Positions 42,999-52,112 of a stretch of DNA of 64,000 nt are shown one piece after another. The notes under the pieces were generated by a model. It saw nothing but the letters and a program-made list of their open reading frames with translations, ran no database searches and was not told the origin of the DNA. The position numbers and the translations under genes were made by a program. Positions within the stretch are counted from its first letter, which is position 1. The number at the start of each line of letters is the position of its first letter. Source of the stretch: Dehalococcoidia bacterium (GTDB taxonomy: Bacteria; Chloroflexota; Dehalococcoidia; Bin125); contig JAJDTU010000012.1 in NCBI GenBank assembly GCA_022826965.1, positions 1 to 64,000 of the forward strand. The letters are read 5' to 3'.

Positions 42999-44615
42999 CT
43001 ATGACGCGGCAATGGCGCGAGTTTCGCCCGTTGCCTGGCGTCGAGCAGCGAGCGTGCGGCTCAATGACGGCGCTGCGTCGAGCAACTCCTGCGACTCCGC
43101 CGCCTGCGGGTTTCGCACAAACTCCGACATTGGGCCGATCTCTACAAGCTTGCCCCCGTTGAGCACGCCGACACGGTGAGCGAACTCATGCGCCAGGGCC
43201 AGATCGTGAGTGATGAACAGCATGCTGATCCGCGTGTCCCGTTGAATCTGCTGGAGCAAGTCGACGATCTGCCCTTGCACGATTGTGTCGAGCGCGGTGG
43301 TGATTTCGTCGCAGATCAAGACCTGTGGCTCGGCGGCGAGCGCCCGGGCGATCGCGGCCCGTTGCTGCTCTCCACCCGACAGCTCGTGCGGGCGTCGTCT
43401 CGCCAGGGCCGGATCGAGCTGAACCTGCGCCAGGAGTAGCGCCAGGCGGTCCGTCGCGGCCGAGCCGCTGAGGCCGCGGGCCTGGCGGATTGAGCGCAGA
43501 ATTCCATCGCCCACGCTGCGACGAGGATTGAACGACTCTTCAGGATTCTGCGGGACGAGCTGGATCGCCGCTCGTTGGTTCCGGTCTCGACGGCGCAAGT
43601 GTGGAGACACCTTGAGACCGTTGAGCAGCACTTCTCCTGCTCCAGGCGGATGCAGGCCCACCAACACTCGAGCGATGGTTGATTTTCCGCTGCCGGAGCG
43701 ACCAATCAGGGCGAGCGTCTCCCCTGCGGCCAGATCGAATGAGACATCCTGAGCCGCGCGGATCGTTCGCCTCCCGCGTCCGCGGCCGAGATTGAATTCG
43801 GCCGATACGCCTCGGACCTCCAGCACAGGCGCCGATTCGTCTGCGTCAGGTGCGAGAGACGGCTGGTCGACAGCGATGTCGGGTGACGCGGAGATCAGCG
43901 CCTTCGAGTACGAGTCCACTGGTGAGTGAAGCACGCGAAGCGCAGATCCTCGCTCAACGATCTCGCCGTGACTCAGGACGACGACATCGTCAGCCATCCG
44001 CGCCACGGATGCGAGATCATGCGAGATCAACAAGGTCGCTGCGCCGCGTTCGTCGCGTAGCCGTTCGACCAGAGAGAGCATCAATCGCTGCGTCGTCGGG
44101 TCGATGGAACTGGTCGGCTCATCGAGGATCAGCAAGCGCGGTTCATTGGCAATGGCTCGGGCCATTGCAACTCGCTGTTGTTGGCCGATTGACAGCTGAT
44201 GGGGAAATCGCCGGCGAACGGACGAGTCGCTGGGAAGTTGTACCAGTTCCAGCAACTTCTCAGTGTCCTGAGACCGGCCCAGACGTCGCTCTTCGATCAG
44301 TGCTTCGACCCGCATGGTCGGGGTCAGCGTCGAGGCGGGATTCTGGGGCAGATAGGCAATCGATTCGCGACGAAGTCGACGCAGCTCGGATTCGGGCAAC
44401 TCGAACATGTCGCGGCCGTCGAAACGAACTTCTCCGTCGACTCGTCGCATGCCCGGTCGGACGAATCCCAACAGCGCTAGGCCAAGCGTCGTCTTGCCGG
44501 CGCCGGAACCCCCGACCGCCGCGAGTGTCTTGCCCGGTTCCAGGCTGACGCTCACGCCGTCCAGGATCTGGGCGTTCAGACTGCCGCGAACCTCAAGGTC
44601 GTTCACCTCAATCAT
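42999..44615 (-). CDS. Peptide ABC transporter ATPase with two fused NBDs (DppD-DppF type)
   Basis: A 538-residue protein with two nucleotide-binding domains in tandem. The first has Walker A GGSGAGKTT, signature LSIGQQQR and Walker B LLILDEPTSSID; the second has GRSGSGKST, LSGGEQQR and VLICDEITTALD. It ends in the C-terminal oligopeptide-type extension. It powers the DppB/DppC permeases encoded just upstream. I chose ATG 44615 because it overlaps the permease stop by 4 bases and follows AGGTAG. The second Walker B has Ile for the usual Pro (CDEITTALD). The fused layout removes the need for separate DppD and DppF. Confidence 0.9.
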   Translation of the reverse strand: MIEVNDLEVRGSLNAQILDGVSVSLEPGKTLAAVGGSGAGKTTLGLALLGFVRPGMRRVDGEVRFDGRDMFELPESELRRLRRESIAYLPQNPASTLTPTMRVEALIEERRLGRSQDTEKLLELVQLPSDSSVRRRFPHQLSIGQQQRVAMARAIANEPRLLILDEPTSSIDPTTQRLMLSLVERLRDERGAATLLISHDLASVARMADDVVVLSHGEIVERGSALRVLHSPVDSYSKALISASPDIAVDQPSLAPDADESAPVLEVRGVSAEFNLGRGRGRRTIRAAQDVSFDLAAGETLALIGRSGSGKSTIARVLVGLHPPGAGEVLLNGLKVSPHLRRRDRNQRAAIQLVPQNPEESFNPRRSVGDGILRSIRQARGLSGSAATDRLALLLAQVQLDPALARRRPHELSGGEQQRAAIARALAAEPQVLICDEITTALDTIVQGQIVDLLQQIQRDTRISMLFITHDLALAHEFAHRVGVLNGGKLVEIGPMSEFVRNPQAAESQELLDAAPSLSRTLAARRQATGETRAIAAS

Positions 44616-45451
44616 CTGGCTACCTGCCTCGCAAAGCGATCGGCAAGCAGATTCGTTGGAATGGTCAGGAGCAGCACCATCAGCGAGGGCGCAATGGTCG
44701 CCCACGGGTTCAGTCCCGCGCCACCGATGTTCTCGGAGATCATCGATCCCCAGTCTGTCGACGGCGGCGGCGGCCCGAAGCCGAGGAAGCCCGCGGCGGC
44801 AACCAAATAGATTGCACCGATGAATCGCAATCCCGCGTCGGCAAGCAGCGGCCGGGCGAGATTCGGCACGACATCGCGGATCAGGATGATCGGCGCAGAT
44901 TCGCCGATCATGCGGGCCTGCTCGACGTAGGCGCTGTGGATGATCGGGAAGGCGGCAGCGCGAGCGTATCGGGTGGTGAACGGGATCGAGGCGATGATCA
45001 CCGCCAACGCCAGAACCCAGTGCTGCGCTCCAAATCGGTGAAAGAGCACCAGGGCGATCAGGATGGACGGAATCACGGCGAACACGTCCATCACGCGCAT
45101 GATTACATCATCGCGCCGCAGAGCGGCCGCCGCGACCCCCAGCACGCCGCCAATCAACGTTGCCAGCATGGTCGCGACGACCGGAATGATGACAATCGGC
45201 CTGCCCCCGTGCAGGATGCGCGACAGCACATCACGTCCGAGGTGGTCGGTGCCGAAGACGCCGACGTCAGCGGCAAACGGCAGCGACACCACTTCTCCCC
45301 TGTCGTACGGAGAGATCATCGGACCGAACACGGCCATGAACAGGACGGCCAGCAACAACACAAGCAGCGCCGCAGCAATCAGCGACAATCGAGCCTGCCG
45401 GGTTCGGCTGCCCGCTGCTGCGAGAACTTCCCGGCCAGCCACCGACGTCAT
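44612..45451 (-). CDS. Peptide-type ABC transporter permease (DppC-like)
   Basis: A 279-residue inner-membrane permease with about six helices. The N-terminal DppC-type segment includes FGPMISPYDRGEVV and VGVFGTDHLGRDVLSRILHGGR; the EAA-like cytoplasmic loop region is EQARMIGESAPIILIRDVVPN. It overlaps the DppB-like gene by 4 bases on one side and the ATPase by 4 on the other, so the three are translationally coupled. Confidence 0.9.
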   Translation of the reverse strand: MTSVAGREVLAAAGSRTRQARLSLIAAALLVLLLAVLFMAVFGPMISPYDRGEVVSLPFAADVGVFGTDHLGRDVLSRILHGGRPIVIIPVVATMLATLIGGVLGVAAAALRRDDVIMRVMDVFAVIPSILIALVLFHRFGAQHWVLALAVIIASIPFTTRYARAAAFPIIHSAYVEQARMIGESAPIILIRDVVPNLARPLLADAGLRFIGAIYLVAAAGFLGFGPPPPSTDWGSMISENIGGAGLNPWATIAPSLMVLLLTIPTNLLADRFARQVAR

Positions 45452-46416
45452 TGCGCCGTCCTCCGGTTCGGCGAGGCGAGGAATCCGATCATGTCCGCGA
45501 TCTGAAACGCGACAATCACGCTCGCGGCCTGGATCAGACCGATCGCTTCAATCACGGGAGCGTCGCGCAACGCGATTCGATCGACAAGCTGCGAACCGAG
45601 TCCGGGAAACGCGAAGATCCGTTCAACCACGACAGCGCCGCCGACCAGGAACGGCACCATAAAGGCGAGCACCTGCACAGTCGGCGGGATCGCTGAGGGG
45701 AGCAGGTGTCGGAGCAGCACTCGCGATTCCGCTAATCCGGCGAGCCGCGCCGCCTGTACGTGCGGCATCCGCGCCGCGTCGGCGACGGCTGCGCGGATCA
45801 ATCGCGCGCCGTAAGCTCCGCCGACGATGGCCAGCGAGATCACCGGCAAGACCAGGATCTCGGGCCGACTAAAGGGCGTGCCGTCGCTGGGCACCAGCGA
45901 GACCGCCGGCAGCCAGCCCAGTTCGAGCCCAACGATCGAGATCAGGATCCCGGCGATGATGAACTCGGGAACAGAGACCGCGCTGAGGGTCGTGACTGAA
46001 ATGACCGTCGAAGTCCGAGAACCGTCACGCCTGCCGCCCAACGCTGCCAGCAGCAGCGCGGCGGCGGCGATCGCCGCGAACGCCGTCACAGCGAGCATCG
46101 CCGTGTTGAGCGCCGGCCGACCGATGATCGCCCGGACCGATTGATTGGTCCGCACCGACTCGCCGAGGTCGCCTTGCAGCGTCGACCACAGCCAGCGGCC
46201 GTAACGCTCTGGGACGGGATCATTGAGATTCAGTTGCTCGCGCAGAATGTCCAGGCGTTCCGGCGTCGCATTCATCCCCAGGATCTGCTGCGCCGGATCG
46301 CCGGGCAGCCACTCGACTGCGGCGAACAGGATGAGGCTGACCGCCAACAAGGTCGCGACCAACGACACGATCCGCCATATGACGTACTGGGCCGCGTCGT
46401 GTAGTCCGGCGGTCAT
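45448..46416 (-). CDS. Peptide-type ABC transporter permease (DppB-like)
   Basis: A 322-residue permease with the DppB hallmarks: an N-terminal helix followed by WLPGDPAQQILG, the RYGRWLWSTLQGDLGESVRTNQ segment, and the EAA-loop region ARLAGLAESRVLLRHLLPSAIPPTVQVL. It begins 21 bases downstream of the first binding-protein gene and overlaps the DppC-like gene by 4 bases. With the DppC-like protein it forms the translocation pore. Confidence 0.9.
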   Translation of the reverse strand: MTAGLHDAAQYVIWRIVSLVATLLAVSLILFAAVEWLPGDPAQQILGMNATPERLDILREQLNLNDPVPERYGRWLWSTLQGDLGESVRTNQSVRAIIGRPALNTAMLAVTAFAAIAAAALLLAALGGRRDGSRTSTVISVTTLSAVSVPEFIIAGILISIVGLELGWLPAVSLVPSDGTPFSRPEILVLPVISLAIVGGAYGARLIRAAVADAARMPHVQAARLAGLAESRVLLRHLLPSAIPPTVQVLAFMVPFLVGGAVVVERIFAFPGLGSQLVDRIALRDAPVIEAIGLIQAASVIVAFQIADMIGFLASPNRRTAQ

Positions 46417-46437
46417 CCGCCCCTTCCGACCCAGGCT

Positions 46438-48210
46438 CTAGCTATTGAGCACGATGTCCTGGAACTTGACCAGACCTTCGCCGACCAGGTTGACGTTGGT
46501 CACCTTGGATGAGTACGCCATGATCAGGGGGCTGTAGCCCCAGACGATCATGCCGTCGTCCCGCCACTCGATCTCCTGGGCGCGGAGCAGGTGCTTGGCG
46601 CGCTCAGCGTCGTCGACAGTGCGCTGCGAGGCGGTCAGCGCCTCGTCGAACTCCGGAGAGGTGAACGTTGTAAGGTTGAAGCCGGCACTACTGCCGACAA
46701 AGCGCGGCAGATGCACGGCCGGCGGGTGGTTGATGAAGTAGAGCGTTTGCAGCGGCGTCGAGAAAAGCCTGTCGAAGTCGCCAAAGAAGGCGTCGGCGGG
46801 AACCTCTTCGATCTTGAGCGAGACCCCCGCCTCGGCCAACTGAGCCGCCAGCAACTCTCCCGACGCCAGCAGCCCCGGCGCCACTTCCGACGCGACCAGC
46901 GTCAGTTCGGATATGCCAGCCTCGGCGAAGAGCGCGCTCGAGCGATCCAGATCGCGCTCGCGCTGCGGCAGACCGTCGTGGTAGCCGGTCATGCCCAGAC
47001 CGACGAGGTCGTTGCCGATGTCGCCCTGTCCGAGCAATGCGCCATCAACCATCGCCTGGCGGTCGATCACCAGTTTCATCGCCTCGACGACGCGCGGGTC
47101 TTCATACGGCGCCAGCGAGGTGTTCATGGAGAAGCACATTGCGGCGCCGCCCGCGTTCGTTCGCTCCACGGTGACATCCGGGTTGTCCTGCTCCGTGAGC
47201 GCGATCGTCGGAGTCAACTGGTAGGCGAAGTCAATCTCGCCCGACTTCAGCGCATTGATGCGGGCGGTCGGATCGCTGATCGGCACAGTCACCACCCGAT
47301 CCAGTGGAGCAGGTTCGCCCCACCAGTCCTCATTGCGGACCAGAACAACCCCATCTGCTCCGTCGTTGGACTCCACGCGGAACGGTCCCGATCCGTTGGG
47401 CAGCTGCCAGTTGTCGATGCCCTCGGGCATGACGGGCGCGTAGAGCGCCAGCGACGCGTCGATGAAGTCCGCGCGCGGCCGCAGCAGCGGCAGTTCGAGC
47501 GTCAGGTCGTCGATCGCTGCGACGTTGGGGAAGTCCACATCCTGCCACTCGGCGGCGTTGCGCGGGCTGGTCTCCCAGTCTCCCAGGAACGCGATCGAGA
47601 ACGCCACATCCTCCGCCGTCAGCGGACGCCCGTCGTGGAAGGTGACGCCGGGCCGCAACTTGATCGTCCAGACTGTCGCGTCCTCGTTCGGCGTCATGCT
47701 TTCGGCGACGCCGGGCACAATGCCCTCCTCACCATGCTGCGCGAGAAAGTCGAATGACGCCGCGAGCGAGTGGTAGGCGAGCATCGAAAAGATGCTGCGA
47801 GGGTCAAGTGAGCTGCCGCCGCCCCCCAACGCCGAGAAACGCAGCGTGCCGCCGGTCGCTTCGGCGACCATCGCCTGCTGTTCCTGCTGTTGATCGGCCT
47901 GCTGCTGCGCCGGCGCAGCCTGTTGCTGCTGCTGTTGTTGCTCAGGCTGGTCCGCCACGGCCTGCTGTTGCTCCTGCTGAGCCGCTGCTGGCGCTTGCTG
48001 CTGCTGTTCTTGCTGCTGTTGCTGGACAGTCGCGGGCTGATCCTGCTGCTGTTGCTCCTCCTGCGACTCGGCGGTTGCCGCCGGAGCAGGCTGGTCGTCA
48101 TCGTCATCGCCGCAGCCGACCAGCGCCAGCGCAGTTGCGCCGACCCCGGCCGTCGCAGCAGCGCGCAAGAATCCGCGCCTCGTCACTCGGAGGTTGGAGA
48201 AGGGGGTCAT
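46438..48210 (-). CDS. Peptide-type ABC substrate-binding lipoprotein (Tat signal, Q-rich tether), paralogue 1
   Basis: This 590-residue SBP_bac_5 protein begins with a Tat-type signal (R11-R12, RRGFLRAAATAG) and lipobox VGC (Cys33), then DDDDDQPAP and a Gln/Ala-rich tether to about residue 116. The binding domain starts at GGTLRFSALGGG. It is the proximal binding protein for the coupled permeases and double ATPase downstream. The open frame upstream to 48456 is discarded because the signal peptide starts at ATG 48210. It is a close paralogue of the next gene upstream. The likely ligand is a peptide or similar amphiphile, but the sequence does not show which. Confidence 0.9.
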   Translation of the reverse strand: MTPFSNLRVTRRGFLRAAATAGVGATALALVGCGDDDDDQPAPAATAESQEEQQQQDQPATVQQQQQEQQQQAPAAAQQEQQQAVADQPEQQQQQQQAAPAQQQADQQQEQQAMVAEATGGTLRFSALGGGGSSLDPRSIFSMLAYHSLAASFDFLAQHGEEGIVPGVAESMTPNEDATVWTIKLRPGVTFHDGRPLTAEDVAFSIAFLGDWETSPRNAAEWQDVDFPNVAAIDDLTLELPLLRPRADFIDASLALYAPVMPEGIDNWQLPNGSGPFRVESNDGADGVVLVRNEDWWGEPAPLDRVVTVPISDPTARINALKSGEIDFAYQLTPTIALTEQDNPDVTVERTNAGGAAMCFSMNTSLAPYEDPRVVEAMKLVIDRQAMVDGALLGQGDIGNDLVGLGMTGYHDGLPQRERDLDRSSALFAEAGISELTLVASEVAPGLLASGELLAAQLAEAGVSLKIEEVPADAFFGDFDRLFSTPLQTLYFINHPPAVHLPRFVGSSAGFNLTTFTSPEFDEALTASQRTVDDAERAKHLLRAQEIEWRDDGMIVWGYSPLIMAYSSKVTNVNLVGEGLVKFQDIVLNS

Positions 48211-48326
48211 CAAATGGTGCCATCTAGGGAACGCCGGTTTCCCTCCGCGCGTTCCGTTCCGACTTTGCGAGTCATCCAGATCGTGACGAATAGTCCAGCG
48301 GCCAGCCAACCAGTCCGACCCAGCCG

Positions 48327-50093
48327 CTAGCTGCTGAGCACGATCTCCTGGAACTTGACCAGACCGTCGCTGACCAGATTGACGTTGGTCACATGGGGCG
48401 CGTAGGCCATGATCATTGGCGTGTAACCCCAGACAATCGTGCCACCCTCGTTCCATTCGATCTCCTGCGCACGCAGCAGGTGCTCGGCGCGCTCGGCGTC
48501 ATCGACCGTACTCTGCGAGGCGCTCAGGGCCTCATCAAATTCGGGTATCGCGAACGCCGTGGGATTGAAGACGGAATTGCTGCCTACGAACGATGGCAAG
48601 TGCACCGCCGCCGGACGGTTGACGAAGTACATGGTCTGGAACGGCGTCGAGAGGATCCTCGCGAAGTCGCTGAAGAAGGCGTCGGCAGGAACCTCTTCGA
48701 TGCTCAGCGTCACGCCGGCTTCGGCCAACTGAGAGCTCAGCAGTTCCGCGGATGAGACCAGGCCCGGAGCGACTTCAGACGCGACGATGTCGAGCTCGCT
48801 GATCCCCGCGGCGGCAAACAGCTCGGTTGCGCGTTCCAGGTCGCGAGTTCGTTGCGGCAGCCCGTCGTGATAGCCGGTCAGACCCAATCCCACCAGATCG
48901 TTACCAAGCTCGCCCTGACCGAGCAACACGCCATTCACCATTGCCTGCCGGTCAATCGCGAGCCGCATCGCCTCGCGCAGGCGAGGATCGTCGAACGGTG
49001 GGAATGACGTGTTCATCACAAAGCACATCGCCGTTCCGCCTGCGGAGGTGCGTTCCACCACGATGTCCGGGTTGTCCTGCTCGGCCAATCCAATCGTCGG
49101 CGTGAGCTGGTAGGCGAAGTCAATCTCACCTGTCTTGAGCGCGTTGATTCGCGCGTTCGAATCGTTGATTGGCACCGTGACCACGCGGTCGAGCGACGGC
49201 CGCTCTCCCCACCAGTCGTCGTTGCGAACCAGCTCGACGCCGTCCGCGCCGTCGTTCGTCACGACCCGGAACGGTCCCGAACCGTTAGGCAGCGTCAGGT
49301 CCTCAATGCCCTCCGGGATCACTGGCGCGTAGAGCGCCAGCGAGGCGTCGAGGAAGTCGGCCCGCGGTCGCAGCATCGGCAGCTCGAGCGTCAGGTCGTC
49401 GATCGCGGTCATGTTCGCCATGTCCACATCGGCCCACTGCTGAGCGAAGTAGGGACTGGTTTCCCAGTCGCCCATGAAGCGAATCGAGAACGCGATGTCC
49501 TGCGCAGTCAACGGTTTCCCGTCGTGGAATCGCACATCGGGCCGCAGCTTGATCGTCCACTTCGTTGCGTCCTCGTTCGGTGTCATGCTCTCTGCAACGC
49601 CGAGTTCGAGGCCGTTCGGTCCATGCAACGCGAGGAAATCGAACGCAGACGCCATCGAGTGGTAAGCGAGCACCGAGTAGATGTTGCGCGGGTCGATCGC
49701 GCTGCCGCTACCGCCCAACGCCGAGAAGCGCAGCGTGCCGCCACTCGTCTCGGCGGCCATCGCCTGTTGCTCTTGTTGCTCCTCAGCCGGAGCAGCCTCT
49801 TGCTGTTGCTGCGCGGCCTGCTCTTCGGCAGCCGACTCCTGTTGGTCCTGCTGCGCTTGCGCTTCGGCGACAGCCTGCTGTTGCGATTGCTCCTGCTGTT
49901 GCGCTGCCTGCGCGGCAGCTTGCTGTTCCGCCTGCTCTTGTTCATTCTGAGCAGCCGCAGGTTGCGGAGCCGGCTGATCGTCGTCATCGTCACCGCAGCC
50001 GACGAGCGCCAGTGTCGTCGCGCCGACGCCGGCGGACGCAGCGACGCGGAGAAACACGCGCCGCGAAACGCGAATGTTGGAAAACGGGGTCAA
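48327..50093 (-). CDS. Peptide-type ABC substrate-binding lipoprotein (Tat signal, Q-rich tether), paralogue 2
   Basis: This 588-residue lipoprotein is nearly colinear with paralogue 1: RRVFLRVAASAG (R11-R12), lipobox VGC (Cys33), DDDDDQPAP, a Q/A/E-rich tether to about 114, then GGTLRFSALGGS. Segments such as GTAMCFVMNTS, LVGLGLTGYHDGLPQR and EEVPADAFFSDF are shared, showing a recent tandem duplication. The tethers have diverged far more than the binding domains. It is the first gene of a seven-gene minus-strand operon. Two binding proteins feeding one transporter suggests a broadened ligand range. Confidence 0.9.
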   Translation of the reverse strand: MTPFSNIRVSRRVFLRVAASAGVGATTLALVGCGDDDDDQPAPQPAAAQNEQEQAEQQAAAQAAQQQEQSQQQAVAEAQAQQDQQESAAEEQAAQQQQEAAPAEEQQEQQAMAAETSGGTLRFSALGGSGSAIDPRNIYSVLAYHSMASAFDFLALHGPNGLELGVAESMTPNEDATKWTIKLRPDVRFHDGKPLTAQDIAFSIRFMGDWETSPYFAQQWADVDMANMTAIDDLTLELPMLRPRADFLDASLALYAPVIPEGIEDLTLPNGSGPFRVVTNDGADGVELVRNDDWWGERPSLDRVVTVPINDSNARINALKTGEIDFAYQLTPTIGLAEQDNPDIVVERTSAGGTAMCFVMNTSFPPFDDPRLREAMRLAIDRQAMVNGVLLGQGELGNDLVGLGLTGYHDGLPQRTRDLERATELFAAAGISELDIVASEVAPGLVSSAELLSSQLAEAGVTLSIEEVPADAFFSDFARILSTPFQTMYFVNRPAAVHLPSFVGSNSVFNPTAFAIPEFDEALSASQSTVDDAERAEHLLRAQEIEWNEGGTIVWGYTPMIMAYAPHVTNVNLVSDGLVKFQEIVLSS

Positions 50094-50357
50094 GGACTAG
50101 GCCATTCCAGAAGCTGGTCTGAGTAGGGTAAAGTTTCCCGCAACATATGAAAGTAATGAGTGCAACAGAGGCGACCCTGCGTCGACACATGTTGTGTCTC
50201 AGATAGGCGTCAGGCTCACGCGGTGGTGGTCATACATCAATGTCTCCATGGCAAACGCTGCTCTGGGGCGTCGAGCCGTGACCGGAATGTGTCGAGTTCG
50301 TAGGCTGCCCGTCCTTCAGCACTTCCCGTCCACGGCCATCCCTGGGGAGTCATCAGC

Positions 50358-51698
50358 TCACTCTCCTGAGTCATGCTCGGGCCCGACTGGCGACGGCTGG
50401 TCGGGCAACGCATCTTCCAGACGCCAGAACGGCCGGACGACGAACGAGATGATCGCAAACGCCGCCAGCGTCAGCCCGGCCAGGATGTACATGAACCCCA
50501 TTCCGCGGCCCTCGCCAACCCCGATGATCGCGCCGATGCTGCCCGCCAGCGCGCCGCCCTCGACCAGCAGCGGCTCGAACACCCCGTCGGCCAATGGCCC
50601 CGCCGCAACGATCCCGGTCGACTGCGCCACGACGCCGATCAGCACCCGCAGCGCGAAGACCCGGCCCAGCACCTCAGGTGCAGCCTTGACCTGCCAGATC
50701 ACGCGGTTCAGGCCGATCGCGAACACGAATGACGCGCCGATGATGAATACTCCGGCGGCCGTCACGACCAGGCTCTCGGAGACGCCCGTGATCACGCCGC
50801 CGACGCCGGCCAGGATCATCGCGCCGAGGATGCCGGTCATCCGCCGCTTCGGTCCGCCCCAGGCCGCGAGCAGCACACCGGCAACCAGCGAGCCCACACC
50901 GAAGCAGGTCAGCACAGCCGCCGCGCCGGCCTCGTCCGAGATCGCCAGCGAGAGCGGCGTCGCGAGCGCGTAACCAATCCCTGGCAGGATCAGCATCGAG
51001 GTCGAGACGAAGAACATCAGCATCAGGAACGGCGGCCGCTCCTTGAGATAGCTCACGCCGAAGCGAAACTCCGCCCACACCGACGCCCCGGCCTCTTGCA
51101 GCACCCGCGCCGGCTGCGGGATCACCGACAGGCCCAGCACCAGGATGCTGATCCCGAAGGTGACGAAGTCGACGACGAAGACGGCCCCCAGGCCCAGACC
51201 CAGGAACAGCGGCACCGCCAGCACCGGCGCCAGGATGATCTCGAACGACTGCAGCATCTGCGTCACGCCCGCTGCGCGGCCGAGCTGGTCCTGGGGCATC
51301 AGCATCGGCGTGCTGGCGTCGAGCGCCGGCAGGATGAATGCGCTGGCAACCCCGTTCGCGACCAGCGCGATATACAGATGCCAGATCTCCAGCGCGCCTG
51401 AGAAGTACAGCAGCGCCACGATGATCGTCGGCGCCGACGCCCCCGCGTTGGCCAGGATCATCGTCCAACGCCGGTTCCAGCGATCAATCAGCGGCCCCAC
51501 GAACAGCGAGGCCACGCCGAGCGGCAGGATCGCCGCGAACAGCATCGTCGTGTAATCCGCCGCGCTGCCGCCGACCTCGTCGCTCAACACCCACAGCCCC
51601 AACCCGAACCGGGTCATCCCCGACCCGAGCGTCGAGACCAGTTGCCCCCCAGCCAGAGCAAAGAACGCCCGCTGAGCAGTAAACCGAGGCAAAATCAC
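50358..51698 (-). CDS. MFS transporter, EntS/MFS_3-like
   Basis: A 446-residue, twelve-helix major facilitator protein. The N-terminal half has FALAGGQLVSTLGSGMTRFGLGLWV, and loop 2-3 reads GPLIDRWNRRW, the MFS motif-A position. This subgroup contains enterobactin exporter EntS and macrolide/drug exporters. A TATCTGCAA element lies 43 bases upstream, as for the ABC pair. Export of a siderophore or a toxic compound is possible; the substrate is unknown. It is not obviously in an operon. Confidence 0.85.
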   Translation of the reverse strand: MILPRFTAQRAFFALAGGQLVSTLGSGMTRFGLGLWVLSDEVGGSAADYTTMLFAAILPLGVASLFVGPLIDRWNRRWTMILANAGASAPTIIVALLYFSGALEIWHLYIALVANGVASAFILPALDASTPMLMPQDQLGRAAGVTQMLQSFEIILAPVLAVPLFLGLGLGAVFVVDFVTFGISILVLGLSVIPQPARVLQEAGASVWAEFRFGVSYLKERPPFLMLMFFVSTSMLILPGIGYALATPLSLAISDEAGAAAVLTCFGVGSLVAGVLLAAWGGPKRRMTGILGAMILAGVGGVITGVSESLVVTAAGVFIIGASFVFAIGLNRVIWQVKAAPEVLGRVFALRVLIGVVAQSTGIVAAGPLADGVFEPLLVEGGALAGSIGAIIGVGEGRGMGFMYILAGLTLAAFAIISFVVRPFWRLEDALPDQPSPVGPEHDSGE

Positions 51699-51740
51699 AC
51701 CAGCGTCCCAGACGCCAAAAGCCTAGGTGATATCTCTCAC

Positions 51741-51749
51741 TATCTGCAA
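51741..51749. promoter_or_regulatory. Shared motif TATCTGCAA upstream of MFS gene
   Basis: This is the second copy of the nonamer found at 40791-40799. It is preceded by GTGATATCTCTCAC, which contains the short inverted repeat GTGA/TCAC. It lies in the divergent region between the MFS gene and a small plus-strand gene. Confidence 0.3.
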
Positions 51750-51778
51750 CTTAATGATGCCCTGACGCTGACGAAGTC

Positions 51779-51798
51779 GCCCCCGCGTAGGCGGGGGC
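51779..51798. repeat. REP-like GC hairpin
   Basis: GCCCCCGC and GCGGGGGC form a perfect 8-base stem around the loop GTAG. Such CCCCCGCGxAGGCGGGGG palindromes occur as dispersed intergenic repeats in many genomes. Only one copy is seen in this window, so the repeat status is inferred from its form. Confidence 0.5.
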
Positions 51799-51863
51799 CG
51801 GCCCAACCGTGACTCCGACCCCTATCTCTAACCGGTTGACAATCCACCTGAGACGCGTTGCCC

Positions 51864-52112
51864 ATGGCGAAGAAGCACGACCTCGAAAGCCTGCTCAACG
51901 GCGAACTCGCCCGACTCCTCAACGACGCCGGCGTCCCCGCCTGGGACGACGTGCTGCTCCCACTTCCCCAGATGAACGATGACCGCGTCCGCAAGCCGCT
52001 AGACAAAGCCGTCACCGCCGCCCTGGACCTGGACCCCGAGTGGCTCGCCCAGGTCCGCCAGGCCCTCTCAGGAGAACCCTCCGTCACCAACCGCCCCTTC
52101 GGGACCGACTGA
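51864..52112 (+). CDS. Small conserved-looking hypothetical protein (DnaJ-like client region absent)
   Basis: An 82-residue, mostly helical, charged protein: AKKHDLESLLNGELARLLNDAG, then PAWDDVLLPLPQMNDDRV and a C-terminal amphipathic helix (DPEWLAQVRQALSG). Composition and codon use look protein-coding. No known family is recognised and there is no signal peptide or membrane helix. A TTG two codons upstream is an alternative start; the ribosome site is weak. It is divergent from the MFS gene. I cannot offer a function. Confidence 0.5.
   Translation: MAKKHDLESLLNGELARLLNDAGVPAWDDVLLPLPQMNDDRVRKPLDKAVTAALDLDPEWLAQVRQALSGEPSVTNRPFGTD

Noticed and set aside
47754-49993. Leu-rich and Arg/Ser-rich open frames on both strands of the lipoprotein genes
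   Set aside because: They are out-of-frame and antisense readings of the CAG/CAA-rich tethers (antisense CTG/TTG reads Leu) and have no other support.
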